Shown in pieces: positions 1-8,710 of a stretch of 8,710 bases of DNA. The notes under the pieces were generated by a model, which was given only the letters and a program-made list of their open reading frames with translations, made no database searches and had not been told where the DNA came from. Origin of the DNA: Planctomycetaceae bacterium (lineage in GTDB: Bacteria > Planctomycetota > UBA1135 > GCA-002686595); contig JABWBL010000112.1 of assembly GCA_013360535.1 (NCBI GenBank), positions 1 to 8,710 on the forward strand, in the 5' to 3' direction. The translations under genes were made by a program, and so were the position numbers. How positions within the stretch are numbered: position 1 is the first letter of the stretch; each line of letters starts with the position of its first letter.

Positions 1-515
1 TCCTTCTCCCGGCGCTCCTCTTTCTCGGCTATCTCGTTGCCGGCGCGTGGCTCGGCAGCCTGATTACCCGGCAGCGAAATCAGCCGGGGGACCCGGTCCA
101 TCCATATGCCGAGGTGGCGGCCGGCGTCGCGCTCCTCCAGCGCGGCCGCGACGAGCTCCGGCGTGTGCCGTTCGTCGCCGAAACCGGCCTGACAGCCCAG
201 TTCCTCGAGCCCGAGCTCCTCGAACGAGCGCTCGCGAGCCCGCGACTCGCCGCGGCGCACGTTCAGTCTCGTCGCGAAACGCCGCGCGATGCCGACGAGC
301 CATGGTCGCGCTCCATCGACGGCTCGCGCGTCACCCGCGGCGCTCCAGGCGGCGAGGAAGGTCTGCTGGAGCACGTCCTCGGCATCGTTGTCGTTGCCGA
401 CGATCCAGCGCGCGTACTGGAACACGCCCGCCGCGTGGCGCTCGACGAGCTCGCCGAACGCCGCCCGGTCTCCGGCGGCGCTCCGCTCGAGCAACTGGCG
501 ATCCTCGTGCGCCAC
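1..515 (-). CDS. ECF-type RNA polymerase sigma-70 factor, partial (C-terminus beyond window edge)
   Basis: Reading the minus strand from a GTG at 515 gives 171 codons open to the window edge. Residues about 5-57 match sigma-70 region 2: a helix with DRAAFGELVERH, then GNDNDAEDVLQQTFLAAW at about 40-57. ARPWLVGIARRFATRLNVRR at about 69-88 fits regions 2.3-2.4, which melt and read the -10 element. ECF sigma factors direct core RNA polymerase to stress or envelope regulons. The start is chosen because it lies 13 bp after the stop of the DUF2892 gene and has a GAGG-containing ribosome site overlapping that stop. The odd part is the tail: after about residue 130 I see no helix-turn-helix of region 4, only a Gly/Pro- and later Glu/Arg-rich stretch. 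Region 4 may lie further left, or the gene may be frameshifted, degenerate or atypical. The family call is firm for region 2 only. Confidence 0.8.
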   Translation of the reverse strand, partial: MAHEDRQLLERSAAGDRAAFGELVERHAAGVFQYARWIVGNDNDAEDVLQQTFLAAWSAAGDARAVDGARPWLVGIARRFATRLNVRRGESRARERSFEELGLEELGCQAGFGDERHTPELVAAALEERDAGRHLGIWMDRVPRLISLPGNQAAEPRAGNEIAEKEERREK

Positions 516-522
516 GAGCGCT

Positions 523-530
523 CTCGCCTC
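523..530 (-). promoter_or_regulatory. Ribosome binding site that sets the GTG start of the sigma gene
   Basis: On the minus strand GAGGCGAG lies 7 nt before the GTG at 515. Its first bases overlap the TGA stop of the upstream DUF2892 gene, the arrangement expected for translational coupling. It is the main reason for preferring this GTG, since no in-frame ATG lies nearby. Confidence 0.45.
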
Positions 531-738
531 AGCGCGCCGAGCCCTTGAGCGGGCAGGTCGAGAAGCCGAACACCGTGTACAGCGGGCAGCTGCCGATCAG
601 GCCCGTCGCGAGCGGCACGAGGCCGAGAAAGCCCCAATTGCTCTTGGGCCCCACGAACGCGATCGCGATCAGGCCGAGGCCGAGCAGCACGCGCACGGCA
701 CGTTCGGCGGGGTGTTCGTTGGTGGGCAGGAACTTCAT
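529..738 (-). CDS. DUF2892 (YgaP-type) small inner-membrane protein
   Basis: This 69-residue protein matches the DUF2892 family, the transmembrane unit also found at the end of YgaP rhodaneses. An N-terminal NEHPAERAVR segment (7-16) precedes a hydrophobic helix (about 17-30). A second hydrophobic stretch follows, with W35, the conserved LGLVPLATGL core (38-47) and CPLY at 51-54, then a final FSTCP (59-63). The two cysteines (C51, C62) and the PL..G..G.CPLY pattern are the family signature. The length is normal for stand-alone members. The family has no firmly assigned biochemical role, though association with sulfur or rhodanese proteins is common. The start has a GAGGA ribosome site 4 nt upstream (743-747), one of the few convincing ones here. 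The next gene in the same direction is the ECF sigma factor, 13 bp away, so the two are probably one transcript. Confidence 0.85.
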   Translation of the reverse strand: MKFLPTNEHPAERAVRVLLGLGLIAIAFVGPKSNWGFLGLVPLATGLIGSCPLYTVFGFSTCPLKGSAR

Positions 739-855
739 GGTGTCCTCGGGTTTCGTTGCGGTGTACGGGTCGGGGGGGCAGCCCCTGGGGGCGTGCTCAC
801 CCGCACAGAGGCACCCAGCGCCCCCGAGGATTCGCGAAATCTGCCGAAATCCGGG
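739..855. other. Intergenic region upstream of the DUF2892-sigma pair
   Basis: This 117-bp gap separates the lipoprotein gene from the DUF2892 gene, both on the minus strand. It should hold any independent promoter of the DUF2892-sigma pair. I see a G-run near 771-778 and a short GC inverted repeat around CAGCCCCTGGGGGC, but no clear -35/-10 pair and no stem followed by a T-tract that would mark a terminator. Confidence 0.4.
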
Positions 856-1536
856 CTACTTGGCCGCCGGCGCGGGTTCCGCGGGCGGCTTGGCGGTCTG
901 GAATTGCACCTTGATGTCGGCGAGCGTCTCGCTGGCGTCGTCGATGGCGTCGATCGCGCGGCCGGCGGCCTTCGAGGCGCGGCCCATCGGGCCCTCCATC
1001 GCGTCGATGCCCGCCGGAGTCAGGTCGTTGTCGAGCGCGGTGCGCAGGTCGGCGAGCAACGCGACGAGCGGCCCGACTTCCTTGTCGACGGCGGCGACGG
1101 ACTCGACGACTTCCTTGAGCGCGCCCGCGAGCTTCTCGCGACGCTTGGTGTCGGCCGCCTTGATGTCGGCGTCGGCGATGGCGTCGGAGCGACGCTCCCA
1201 GTTCGTCAGGTACGCGTTGCCACGTTCCTTGATCTTCGTCGCGGTGTCGGTCACGCGCGCCGTCGAGGCATTGAGCGCCTTCACGCTCGCGACGAGCTGG
1301 TCGTAGCTCGGCTTGGGATCGACGCTCGCCTTCTCGTCGACGGCCGACAGCGCCGTCCGAGTCGCCGCGAGGTCGGTCTTGGCCTTGGCGAGCGCCGTCT
1401 CGAGCTGCTCCATCGAAGTCGCGAGATTGTCCGCGCGCTCGTGGCCCTTGGTCGAGGCGCAGGAAGTGAACGTGGGGAGCAGGGCGAGCGCGAGGAACGC
1501 GAGCGAACGCAGGAGCGAGTTCAGCATGATCATCAT
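856..1536 (-). CDS. DUF2959-like predicted envelope lipoprotein
   Basis: This protein of 226 residues opens with a signal sequence (LRSLAFLALALLPTFTSC). It ends in a plausible lipobox, TSC followed by AST, though Phe sits at the -3 position where Leu is usual. The mature part is largely alpha-helical and rich in Ala, Asp and Lys. It includes a probable coiled region (MEQLETALAKAKTDLAATRTAL), then YDQLVASVKALNAS, a NWERR segment and a LLADLRTALDNDLT segment. These match in order and spacing the DUF2959 family of bacterial lipoproteins as I remember it. The family's function is unknown. The C-terminus (KPPAEPAPAAK) is Pro/Ala-rich and probably unstructured. The start could be any of three Met codons (1536, 1533 or 1527), and no ribosome site separates them. 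It lies divergent to the gene at 1674 and upstream of the DUF2892-sigma pair, so a link to envelope sensing is possible but unproven. Confidence 0.65.
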   Translation of the reverse strand: MMIMLNSLLRSLAFLALALLPTFTSCASTKGHERADNLATSMEQLETALAKAKTDLAATRTALSAVDEKASVDPKPSYDQLVASVKALNASTARVTDTATKIKERGNAYLTNWERRSDAIADADIKAADTKRREKLAGALKEVVESVAAVDKEVGPLVALLADLRTALDNDLTPAGIDAMEGPMGRASKAAGRAIDAIDDASETLADIKVQFQTAKPPAEPAPAAK

Positions 1537-1673
1537 CGATGGGTTGAAGGGGATCGGTCACCGCGCGGCGATCCGGCCGCCGCGGTCGCGAGGGGCACGA
1601 TTGGAGCAGAAACGACTTGCGCCGCGCAAAAGGGGGCCCGGCCGACGGCGCGAGGCGGCGCTACCATGCCAAA
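1537..1673. other. Divergent intergenic region between lipoprotein and membrane-protein genes
   Basis: This 137-bp region must carry the promoters of both divergent genes. It is strongly GC-rich, with one less GC-rich patch (about 1600-1615, ATTGGAGCAGAAACGA). I see no confident promoter, operator repeat or small RNA. Confidence 0.35.
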
Positions 1674-2180
1674 GTGCCCCCGCCCCCGTTCGAAGCGCGC
1701 TTCACGCTGCGCAGCCTCGCGCCGCGCCTCGCCGCATGGACTGCGCTCGCGGCGCTCTCGGTGGTGTTCGCCTGGCCCTCGGGTCCCCTCGCGGAGCTGC
1801 ACGTCGCCGCGCGCCTCGTGGCTTGGTGTCTTGCCGCCCTGTTCCTCTTCGTGCTGTTCTTCGAAGCGCGCCGCCTCGCGAGCAAGGCCCCAGTGCTGCG
1901 CATCGACGAACGCGGCATCCTCTGGCGCCGCTGGTCCGAGGACACGATTCCGTGGAGCGAAGTGGCGTCCCTGAGGCTCTTCGACATCCAGCGCGTGCAT
2001 TTCGTCGGCCTCGTGCTCCGCAACCCGGAGCGTTTCCCGTCCGCGACGATCCTCGGCCGCTCCGCCAAGGCCAACCGCGCCTTCACCGGCTGCGACCTCT
2101 GCCTCGAGATCCAAGGCACCAACCGCCGCCACGGGGAGCTCGTCGCGGCCGTCGAATCGCACCTTCCGTCGCTCGATTGA
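1674..2180 (+). CDS. Two-helix membrane protein, STM3941-like
   Basis: The predicted product has 168 residues. Two hydrophobic segments (about 18-35 and 45-64) form a hairpin in the membrane. A soluble part of mixed beta character follows: PVLRIDERGILW (73-84), then TIPWSEVASLRLFDI (91-105) and FVGLVLRNPERF, ending in a short helix ELVAAVESHL. The pattern of a two-helix anchor, then 'L.ID..GI', then 'I.W.EV..L', then a distal helix resembles the STM3941 family, whose function is unknown. I chose GTG at 1674 because upstream in-frame sequence (TTG at 1617) adds only an Arg/Gly-rich peptide typical of non-coding GC-rich DNA. Neither start has a convincing ribosome site. The next plus-strand gene begins 59 bp later, so co-transcription is possible. 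A PH-like fold for the soluble part is a guess. Confidence 0.6.
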   Translation: MPPPPFEARFTLRSLAPRLAAWTALAALSVVFAWPSGPLAELHVAARLVAWCLAALFLFVLFFEARRLASKAPVLRIDERGILWRRWSEDTIPWSEVASLRLFDIQRVHFVGLVLRNPERFPSATILGRSAKANRAFTGCDLCLEIQGTNRRHGELVAAVESHLPSLD

Positions 2181-2193
2181 GCGAGGGCCTCGC
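2181..2193 (+). terminator. Short hairpin directly after the stop codon (weak)
   Basis: GCGAG (2181-2185) and CTCGC (2189-2193) form a perfect 5-bp stem with a 3-nt loop immediately after the TGA. No T-run follows, so it is not a standard intrinsic terminator. At this GC content it could be chance. Confidence 0.2.
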
Positions 2194-2239
2194 CAAATCG
2201 TCACTGGGCAGGATCGTCGGCGCGCCGTAGCGTCCGGAC

Positions 2240-3577
2240 ATGGCCCGGTCGAAGTCGCTTCCCGCTGCGCTCGTGCTGACGGTGCTCGTCGTCCTGCTCG
2301 CGCTCTGGCGACTGCGGGACGGCTCGAGCGCGCCGTTCAACGCCGCAGCGCCGGAGTCCGTGAGCGCGAGCTCGCCGTCGACAGCGCCGACCTTCACGGC
2401 GACGGCGGAGCCGATGCCGAGCGAAACGAGCGAAGCCTCTACCGAACGCCATTCGGCCGACACACTCGACTGGACATTCCAAGGCGTCGTGCTCGACGAG
2501 TCGCGTCGGCCGCTCGAGCGCTTCGGCGTGCGCGCGACGCGGCTGGGAACGCTCTCGGAAGTCCTGGAGCAACTGGAACTCCCGCTCGCAGACCACGAAG
2601 AGGGCGTATTCGAGTTTTCGAACCTGACTCCGGGCCATTGGCGCATCGCTCCGTTCGCGCCGGAGCGTCGGCTCGTGCTCGAACGCAATTTCTGGGAGCA
2701 GGAGACGAAGCGGCACGACTACCTGCTCTTGCCGCTCTCCTACTTCAAGGACGATCTGAAGCCGGCGAGACTCCAAGGCGTCGTGCTCCTCCCGTCGGGA
2801 CGGCCGGCTCGAGCTGCCCGCGTGGCCGTGTACACGAGCGCCATCGATCCGGACCGCTCCCTCGTTTCGCCACCGGCCTGGACCACCAACGCCAACGCCG
2901 AAGGTCGGTTTCTGCTGGCGGTCGCGCCGGGGCAGAGATGGCTGACCGCCTCACTGCCGGAGTTCGACGACGCCTATCCCGTCGCACTCGAGCTCACGGA
3001 GGGCGAGAGCCGTGACGAGATCCGGTTGCAGCTCACCGTCGCGCGCCGTGCCCGCTTCTGGTTCGCCGCCGCGGATCCCGCACGCCCGCGACCGCTCGCG
3101 CTGAAGTGGTTCGAGATCCACGGCGATCACGAGGGAAGCGTGGCCGCGGAGGAGGGTGTGGAGTTCGAGATTCCGCTCGCGGGCACCGGCGCCTACCGCT
3201 GGGAGCTCGTGTGCGAGAACGACCCGCTCCACAGCGGCCTGTTCGAATCGCCGAGGAGCGAGCCGGCGCCGACCTTGCGCCTCGAACGCCGCGCGCCAAC
3301 TCCGGTCGTCGTGCATTACCCCACGGGCTGCTTCGAGGAAGGCGTCGCGATCGCCGCCGATCGCTCGATGGGCGCCCTGCCCCTCGTCCGCTCGCGAAAA
3401 GGCCGCGACAGCACCGAGTTTGAATTGCCGTGCGGGGGCCGATGGACGTTCGCCTTCGGCACTTCCGTGCTGCACCAAACCGCGTTCACTGCCACCCACG
3501 ACATCCCCGCCGTGGCACGCTTCGAAGTCCCCTGCCCCAACGCCCTGCGGGACTGGCTTCAGGTCCAGGGGTACTGA
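2240..3577 (+). CDS. Membrane-anchored protein with carboxypeptidase regulatory-like domains (paralogue 1)
   Basis: The 445-residue product has one N-terminal hydrophobic helix (about 8-24) after MARSK, so it is probably anchored in the inner membrane or exported. A low-complexity Ser/Thr/Pro/Ala linker (about 28-72) follows. The rest reads as repeated beta-sandwich modules. WTFQGVVLDESRRPLERFGV (78-97) and LQGVVLLPSGRPARAARVAV (178-197) both have the 'G.V....G.P...a.V' strand pattern of carboxypeptidase regulatory-like domains. ANAEGRFLLAVAPG (218-231) is the matching second half. The segment GHWRIAPFAP (132-141) is strongly conserved in the next gene. No catalytic motif is visible, so a binding or structural role outside the cytoplasm is likely, with unknown ligand. 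No Shine-Dalgarno sequence precedes the ATG. The following paralogue starts 56 bp after the stop on the same strand. Confidence 0.75.
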   Translation: MARSKSLPAALVLTVLVVLLALWRLRDGSSAPFNAAAPESVSASSPSTAPTFTATAEPMPSETSEASTERHSADTLDWTFQGVVLDESRRPLERFGVRATRLGTLSEVLEQLELPLADHEEGVFEFSNLTPGHWRIAPFAPERRLVLERNFWEQETKRHDYLLLPLSYFKDDLKPARLQGVVLLPSGRPARAARVAVYTSAIDPDRSLVSPPAWTTNANAEGRFLLAVAPGQRWLTASLPEFDDAYPVALELTEGESRDEIRLQLTVARRARFWFAAADPARPRPLALKWFEIHGDHEGSVAAEEGVEFEIPLAGTGAYRWELVCENDPLHSGLFESPRSEPAPTLRLERRAPTPVVVHYPTGCFEEGVAIAADRSMGALPLVRSRKGRDSTEFELPCGGRWTFAFGTSVLHQTAFTATHDIPAVARFEVPCPNALRDWLQVQGY

Positions 3578-3633
3578 ACGGGCCTCGTGCGCGGATCCAG
3601 AACGCCAGCCGACACAGCGCCCAGCGACACCAA

Positions 3634-4863
3634 ATGAAGCAAAGAGCGAAACGCGCGCTCGCCGCCCTCTTCGCCGTCGCGACGCTCACCACCACCTTCG
3701 TGTTGTGGCGGGCGCCGGAGGATGGGGCGACCGAGGCGGAATTCGTGTCCGTCCCGGAGTGGACGTTCCGTGGTCAGGTGCTCAATTCGGAACGGAAACC
3801 GCTGCGCGGCTTCGGCGTCGTCGCGACGCGGCTCGGGGACGACGGTGCGGTGCTCGAGCGCATCGAGCAACCTCTCGACGACCACCGCGACGGCCGCTTC
3901 GACGTTCGTTGCAAGTCCGCGGGCCACTGGCGCATCGAGCCCTTCGCGCCAGGGCGCCAGCTCGTCATGGCGCGCGACTTCTGGCAGAGCGACAGCGAGA
4001 TCTGGACCTATCAGCTGCTTCGGCAGGAGAGCCTCGATCGGATCGCCGAGGTTCTCAAGGGAACGGAGCCCGCGACGATCGAGGGCGAGGTGGTCGTACC
4101 TTCGGGAGCGCTTCCGCCGTCCATCTTGGTCGAGGCGCTGGCGTGCGTGGAGCTTTGGACCGGCCCGGGTGATCGAGTGGCGGCCTCCGCGATCTGCGAC
4201 GAGGCCGGTCGCTTCACGTTGCGTGCGGATGCGGGTGCCCTGAAGCTGCGGGCCTCGGCCGCAGGCTGGAACGATTCGGAATTCGTCGGGCGTCCGATGC
4301 AAGGAGGCGAGAGCTCGACTGCGACGCTTGCGCTGCGCCCGCCGACGCCGGTTTCGCTCCGGATCGAACCGCTCGACCCCGCGAATCCGCGCCCGTTGCG
4401 CGTCGAGTGGACGGCCGAAGGCAAGCCCAGCGCAGGCGCCGACGGTGTCGAAGGAGCGTGGCTCGACACCAGCATCGTCGGCGAAGGCTGGATCCTGTGG
4501 ACGCTGGCGTGCGGCGCCGATGCACCGCAGCGCGGGAGCTTTCACCTCACCATCGGCGAACGGCGCCGCATCGAACTCCACAGGTTCCCGGCGCGGCCCA
4601 CCGTACTCGCGGTCACGGGTTTCGACGCGGAAACGCCTCTCGTGGCGCTGGGTTGCGAAGCCACGATGGGGCTCACGCCGGCTGCAAACTCGAGCTTCGT
4701 GAACGGCCGCCACGAGTTCACCCTCGCCCGCCCGGGCAAGTGGCTGATCACGCACGCAAATTCGGAGTTCGCGAGCGGCTACTTCAATGTCGTCGAAGTG
4801 CCGTCCGTCGCACGGCACACGATCGAGCTGCAGCCTCCGCCGCGCGGGTGCTTCGACTACTGA
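3634..4863 (+). CDS. Membrane-anchored protein with carboxypeptidase regulatory-like domains (paralogue 2)
   Basis: The ATG at 3634 gives 409 residues. The frame is open further upstream, but that stretch overlaps the end of paralogue 1 and lacks family similarity. [10 protein letters not shown] precedes a hydrophobic helix (about 8-24), a typical exported or anchored N-terminus. The soluble part aligns with paralogue 1 along its length: EWTFRGQVL (42-50), FGVVATRLG (60-68), [10 protein letters not shown] (97-106), [14 protein letters not shown] (149-158) and [12 protein letters not shown] match counterparts in the same order. It lacks the long Ser/Thr/Pro linker of paralogue 1, which explains most of the length difference. 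The fold is probably a set of carboxypeptidase regulatory-like beta-sandwiches, and I see no enzyme motif. It ends in CFDY and converges with apaG, leaving 10 bp between the stops. The likely origin is a local gene duplication. The function is not recognised. Confidence 0.75.
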   Translation: MKQRAKRALAALFAVATLTTTFVLWRAPEDGATEAEFVSVPEWTFRGQVLNSERKPLRGFGVVATRLGDDGAVLERIEQPLDDHRDGRFDVRCKSAGHWRIEPFAPGRQLVMARDFWQSDSEIWTYQLLRQESLDRIAEVLKGTEPATIEGEVVVPSGALPPSILVEALACVELWTGPGDRVAASAICDEAGRFTLRADAGALKLRASAAGWNDSEFVGRPMQGGESSTATLALRPPTPVSLRIEPLDPANPRPLRVEWTAEGKPSAGADGVEGAWLDTSIVGEGWILWTLACGADAPQRGSFHLTIGERRRIELHRFPARPTVLAVTGFDAETPLVALGCEATMGLTPAANSSFVNGRHEFTLARPGKWLITHANSEFASGYFNVVEVPSVARHTIELQPPPRGCFDY

Positions 4864-4873
4864 CGCGCCCGCG

Positions 4874-5296
4874 TCACTTGGCCGGCGACTTCGGCGGCAC
4901 GAGGAAGAAGCGGCCGATGGCGACTTCGAACTTGGTGCCGTCGTCGCGCTGGAAGAGGTAGCTGCCTTCCATCGTGCCCCAGGGGGTGCGCAGCGGGCAG
5001 GAGCTCATGTACTCGTGGCGCTCGCCGGGCGCGAGGCGCGGGGTCTGGCCGACGACGCCGGCGCCGCGCACCTCGTCGCGCTGGTTGTTGGCGTCGAGGA
5101 TGATCCAGTGGCGCGAGAGCAGACGAGCGGCGCTCGGGCCCTCGTTGGTCATCACGATCCGGTAGGAGTACCGCCAGTGCAGCGCATCGGCGTCCGACTC
5201 CGCCTCGAGGAGCTGGGCGCTGGCCTGGATGCGGATGCCCTCGGTGACGGTGTCCGAGCCCGAGGAACGGGCCTGCGTTTCGTTGATGGCGTTCAT
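4874..5296 (-). CDS. apaG: ApaG family protein
   Basis: The 140-residue product has the size and fold signature of ApaG, a single-domain fibronectin-III-like beta-sandwich protein. After a short, variable N-terminus, the domain runs from about residue 15 to 137. Diagnostic stretches are [12 protein letters not shown] (43-54), [12 protein letters not shown] (59-70), the [19 protein letters not shown] segment (78-96) and [16 protein letters not shown] (98-113), with GRFFLV near the end. ApaG was named from the E. coli apa locus and from Salmonella corG-type phenotypes (cobalt resistance and magnesium efflux). Its molecular role is still unsettled, and it is not an enzyme by motif. Neighbours here do not include apaH or ksgA, the usual partners in Gammaproteobacteria. 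No ribosome site precedes the ATG at 5296. It is divergent from the metalloprotease gene and convergent with paralogue 2. Confidence 0.93.
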   Translation of the reverse strand: MNAINETQARSSGSDTVTEGIRIQASAQLLEAESDADALHWRYSYRIVMTNEGPSAARLLSRHWIILDANNQRDEVRGAGVVGQTPRLAPGERHEYMSSCPLRTPWGTMEGSYLFQRDDGTKFEVAIGRFFLVPPKSPAK

Positions 5297-5476
5297 GGTG
5301 GCGAAGGGGCCAAGCTACCGGACGGCGCCCGTGCTTTTGAAGAGCGCGTCCCCGCTCCCCGGCGCCCGACGGGAATTTTTCGGGTTTTCTCCGTCCGTGC
5401 CACCGCCGCCGTTTCGTGGACCCTTCGCCCGGAGCCTGTCCGGGCGCTCCCCCTCCACCACGGAACTACCCCGCCG
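5297..5476. other. Divergent intergenic region between apaG and the metalloprotease gene
   Basis: This 180-bp region must contain both start regions. An AT-rich island, GGGAATTTTTCGGGTTTTCT (5371-5390), stands out in the GC-rich surroundings and is the best candidate promoter zone. It also contains a weak 5-bp inverted repeat (CCCGA 5365-5369, TCGGG 5380-5384) followed by TTTTCT. I cannot assign -35/-10 boxes. A stronger hairpin at 5426-5446 is listed separately. Confidence 0.4.
5426..5446 (+). promoter_or_regulatory. Perfect 8-bp stem hairpin in the probable leader of the metalloprotease gene
   Basis: CGCCCGGA (5426-5433) and TCCGGGCG (5439-5446) are exact inverse complements around a 5-nt loop, GCCTG. 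The hairpin ends 30 bp before the ATG at 5477. No T-run follows, so it is not an ordinary terminator. It could be an mRNA leader structure affecting stability or translation, or an operator-like inverted repeat. The base pairing is seen directly and the role is inferred. Confidence 0.4.

Positions 5477-8710
<3,234 letters not shown>

Noticed and set aside
3..548. Plus-strand frame beginning with a hydrophobic stretch (LLPALLFLGYLVAGAWLG)
   Set aside because: It is the exact codon-register antisense of the sigma factor, whose region 2 motifs are clear on the minus strand. It has no start codon in a plausible place within the window.
1617..1673. Upstream TTG start for the STM3941-like gene
   Set aside because: It adds 19 Arg/Gly-rich residues with no family resemblance. 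The GTG at 1674 is preferred, though a GGAG about 12 nt upstream of the TTG keeps it possible.
289..1974. Plus-strand 561-codon frame and other long frames over 47-1306
   Set aside because: They run antisense to the sigma, DUF2892 and lipoprotein genes, have Arg/Ala/Gly-rich products without domains, and cut across real gene boundaries.
2218..2227. 10-bp palindrome CGGCGCGCCG before paralogue 1
   Set aside because: Short GC palindromes are expected by chance at this base composition, and there is no second copy or supporting context.
3430..3633. In-frame extension of paralogue 2 into the end of paralogue 1
   Set aside because: It overlaps coding sequence of paralogue 1, and the [10 protein letters not shown] signal-like N-terminus at 3634 aligns with the anchored N-terminus of the first copy.

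Overview
This is a GC-rich, densely coded bacterial window carrying seven complete or nearly complete genes and one partial gene at each edge that looks like part of a free-living, secretion-heavy Planctomycetota genome (or a similar lineage with large exported proteins). That assignment is inference. It rests on high GC at third codon positions, few Shine-Dalgarno sequences, an ECF sigma gene, a 'CNxNxIxD' segment and a C-terminal 'YCTSGT..SGC' domain that I associate with planctomycete exported proteins.

Left part (1-1536), all on the minus strand. A DUF2959-like envelope lipoprotein (856-1536) is followed, after a 117-bp gap, by a tight pair: a small DUF2892 (YgaP-type) membrane protein (529-738) and an ECF sigma factor starting at 515 and running off the left edge. 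The sigma factor has a clear region 2, but no recognisable region 4 before the window ends.

Middle part (1674-4863), plus strand. A two-helix membrane protein resembling the STM3941 family is followed by two tandem paralogues (2240-3577 and 3634-4863). Both paralogues have an N-terminal membrane anchor and beta-rich, carboxypeptidase-regulatory-like extracytoplasmic regions. apaG (4874-5296, minus) converges on the second paralogue with a 10-bp gap.

Right part (5297-8710). Divergent from apaG, across a 180-bp intergenic region with a perfect 8-bp stem hairpin just before the start codon, lies a large secreted protein of at least 1078 residues. It has a signal peptide, a matrixin-like zinc metalloprotease domain ([11 protein letters not shown]), a PPC-like domain, 20 head-to-tail thrombospondin type-3 calcium-binding repeats of exactly 69 bp each, a planctomycete-type Asn/Asp segment and a Cys-containing C-terminal domain cut by the window edge.

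I see no defence system, CRISPR array, tRNA, rRNA or transposon. The most distinctive item is the repeat-rich metalloprotease. Its array shows a nested two-unit (138-bp) periodicity that points to recent expansion. The large open frames antisense to this gene are by-products of the repeat, not genes.
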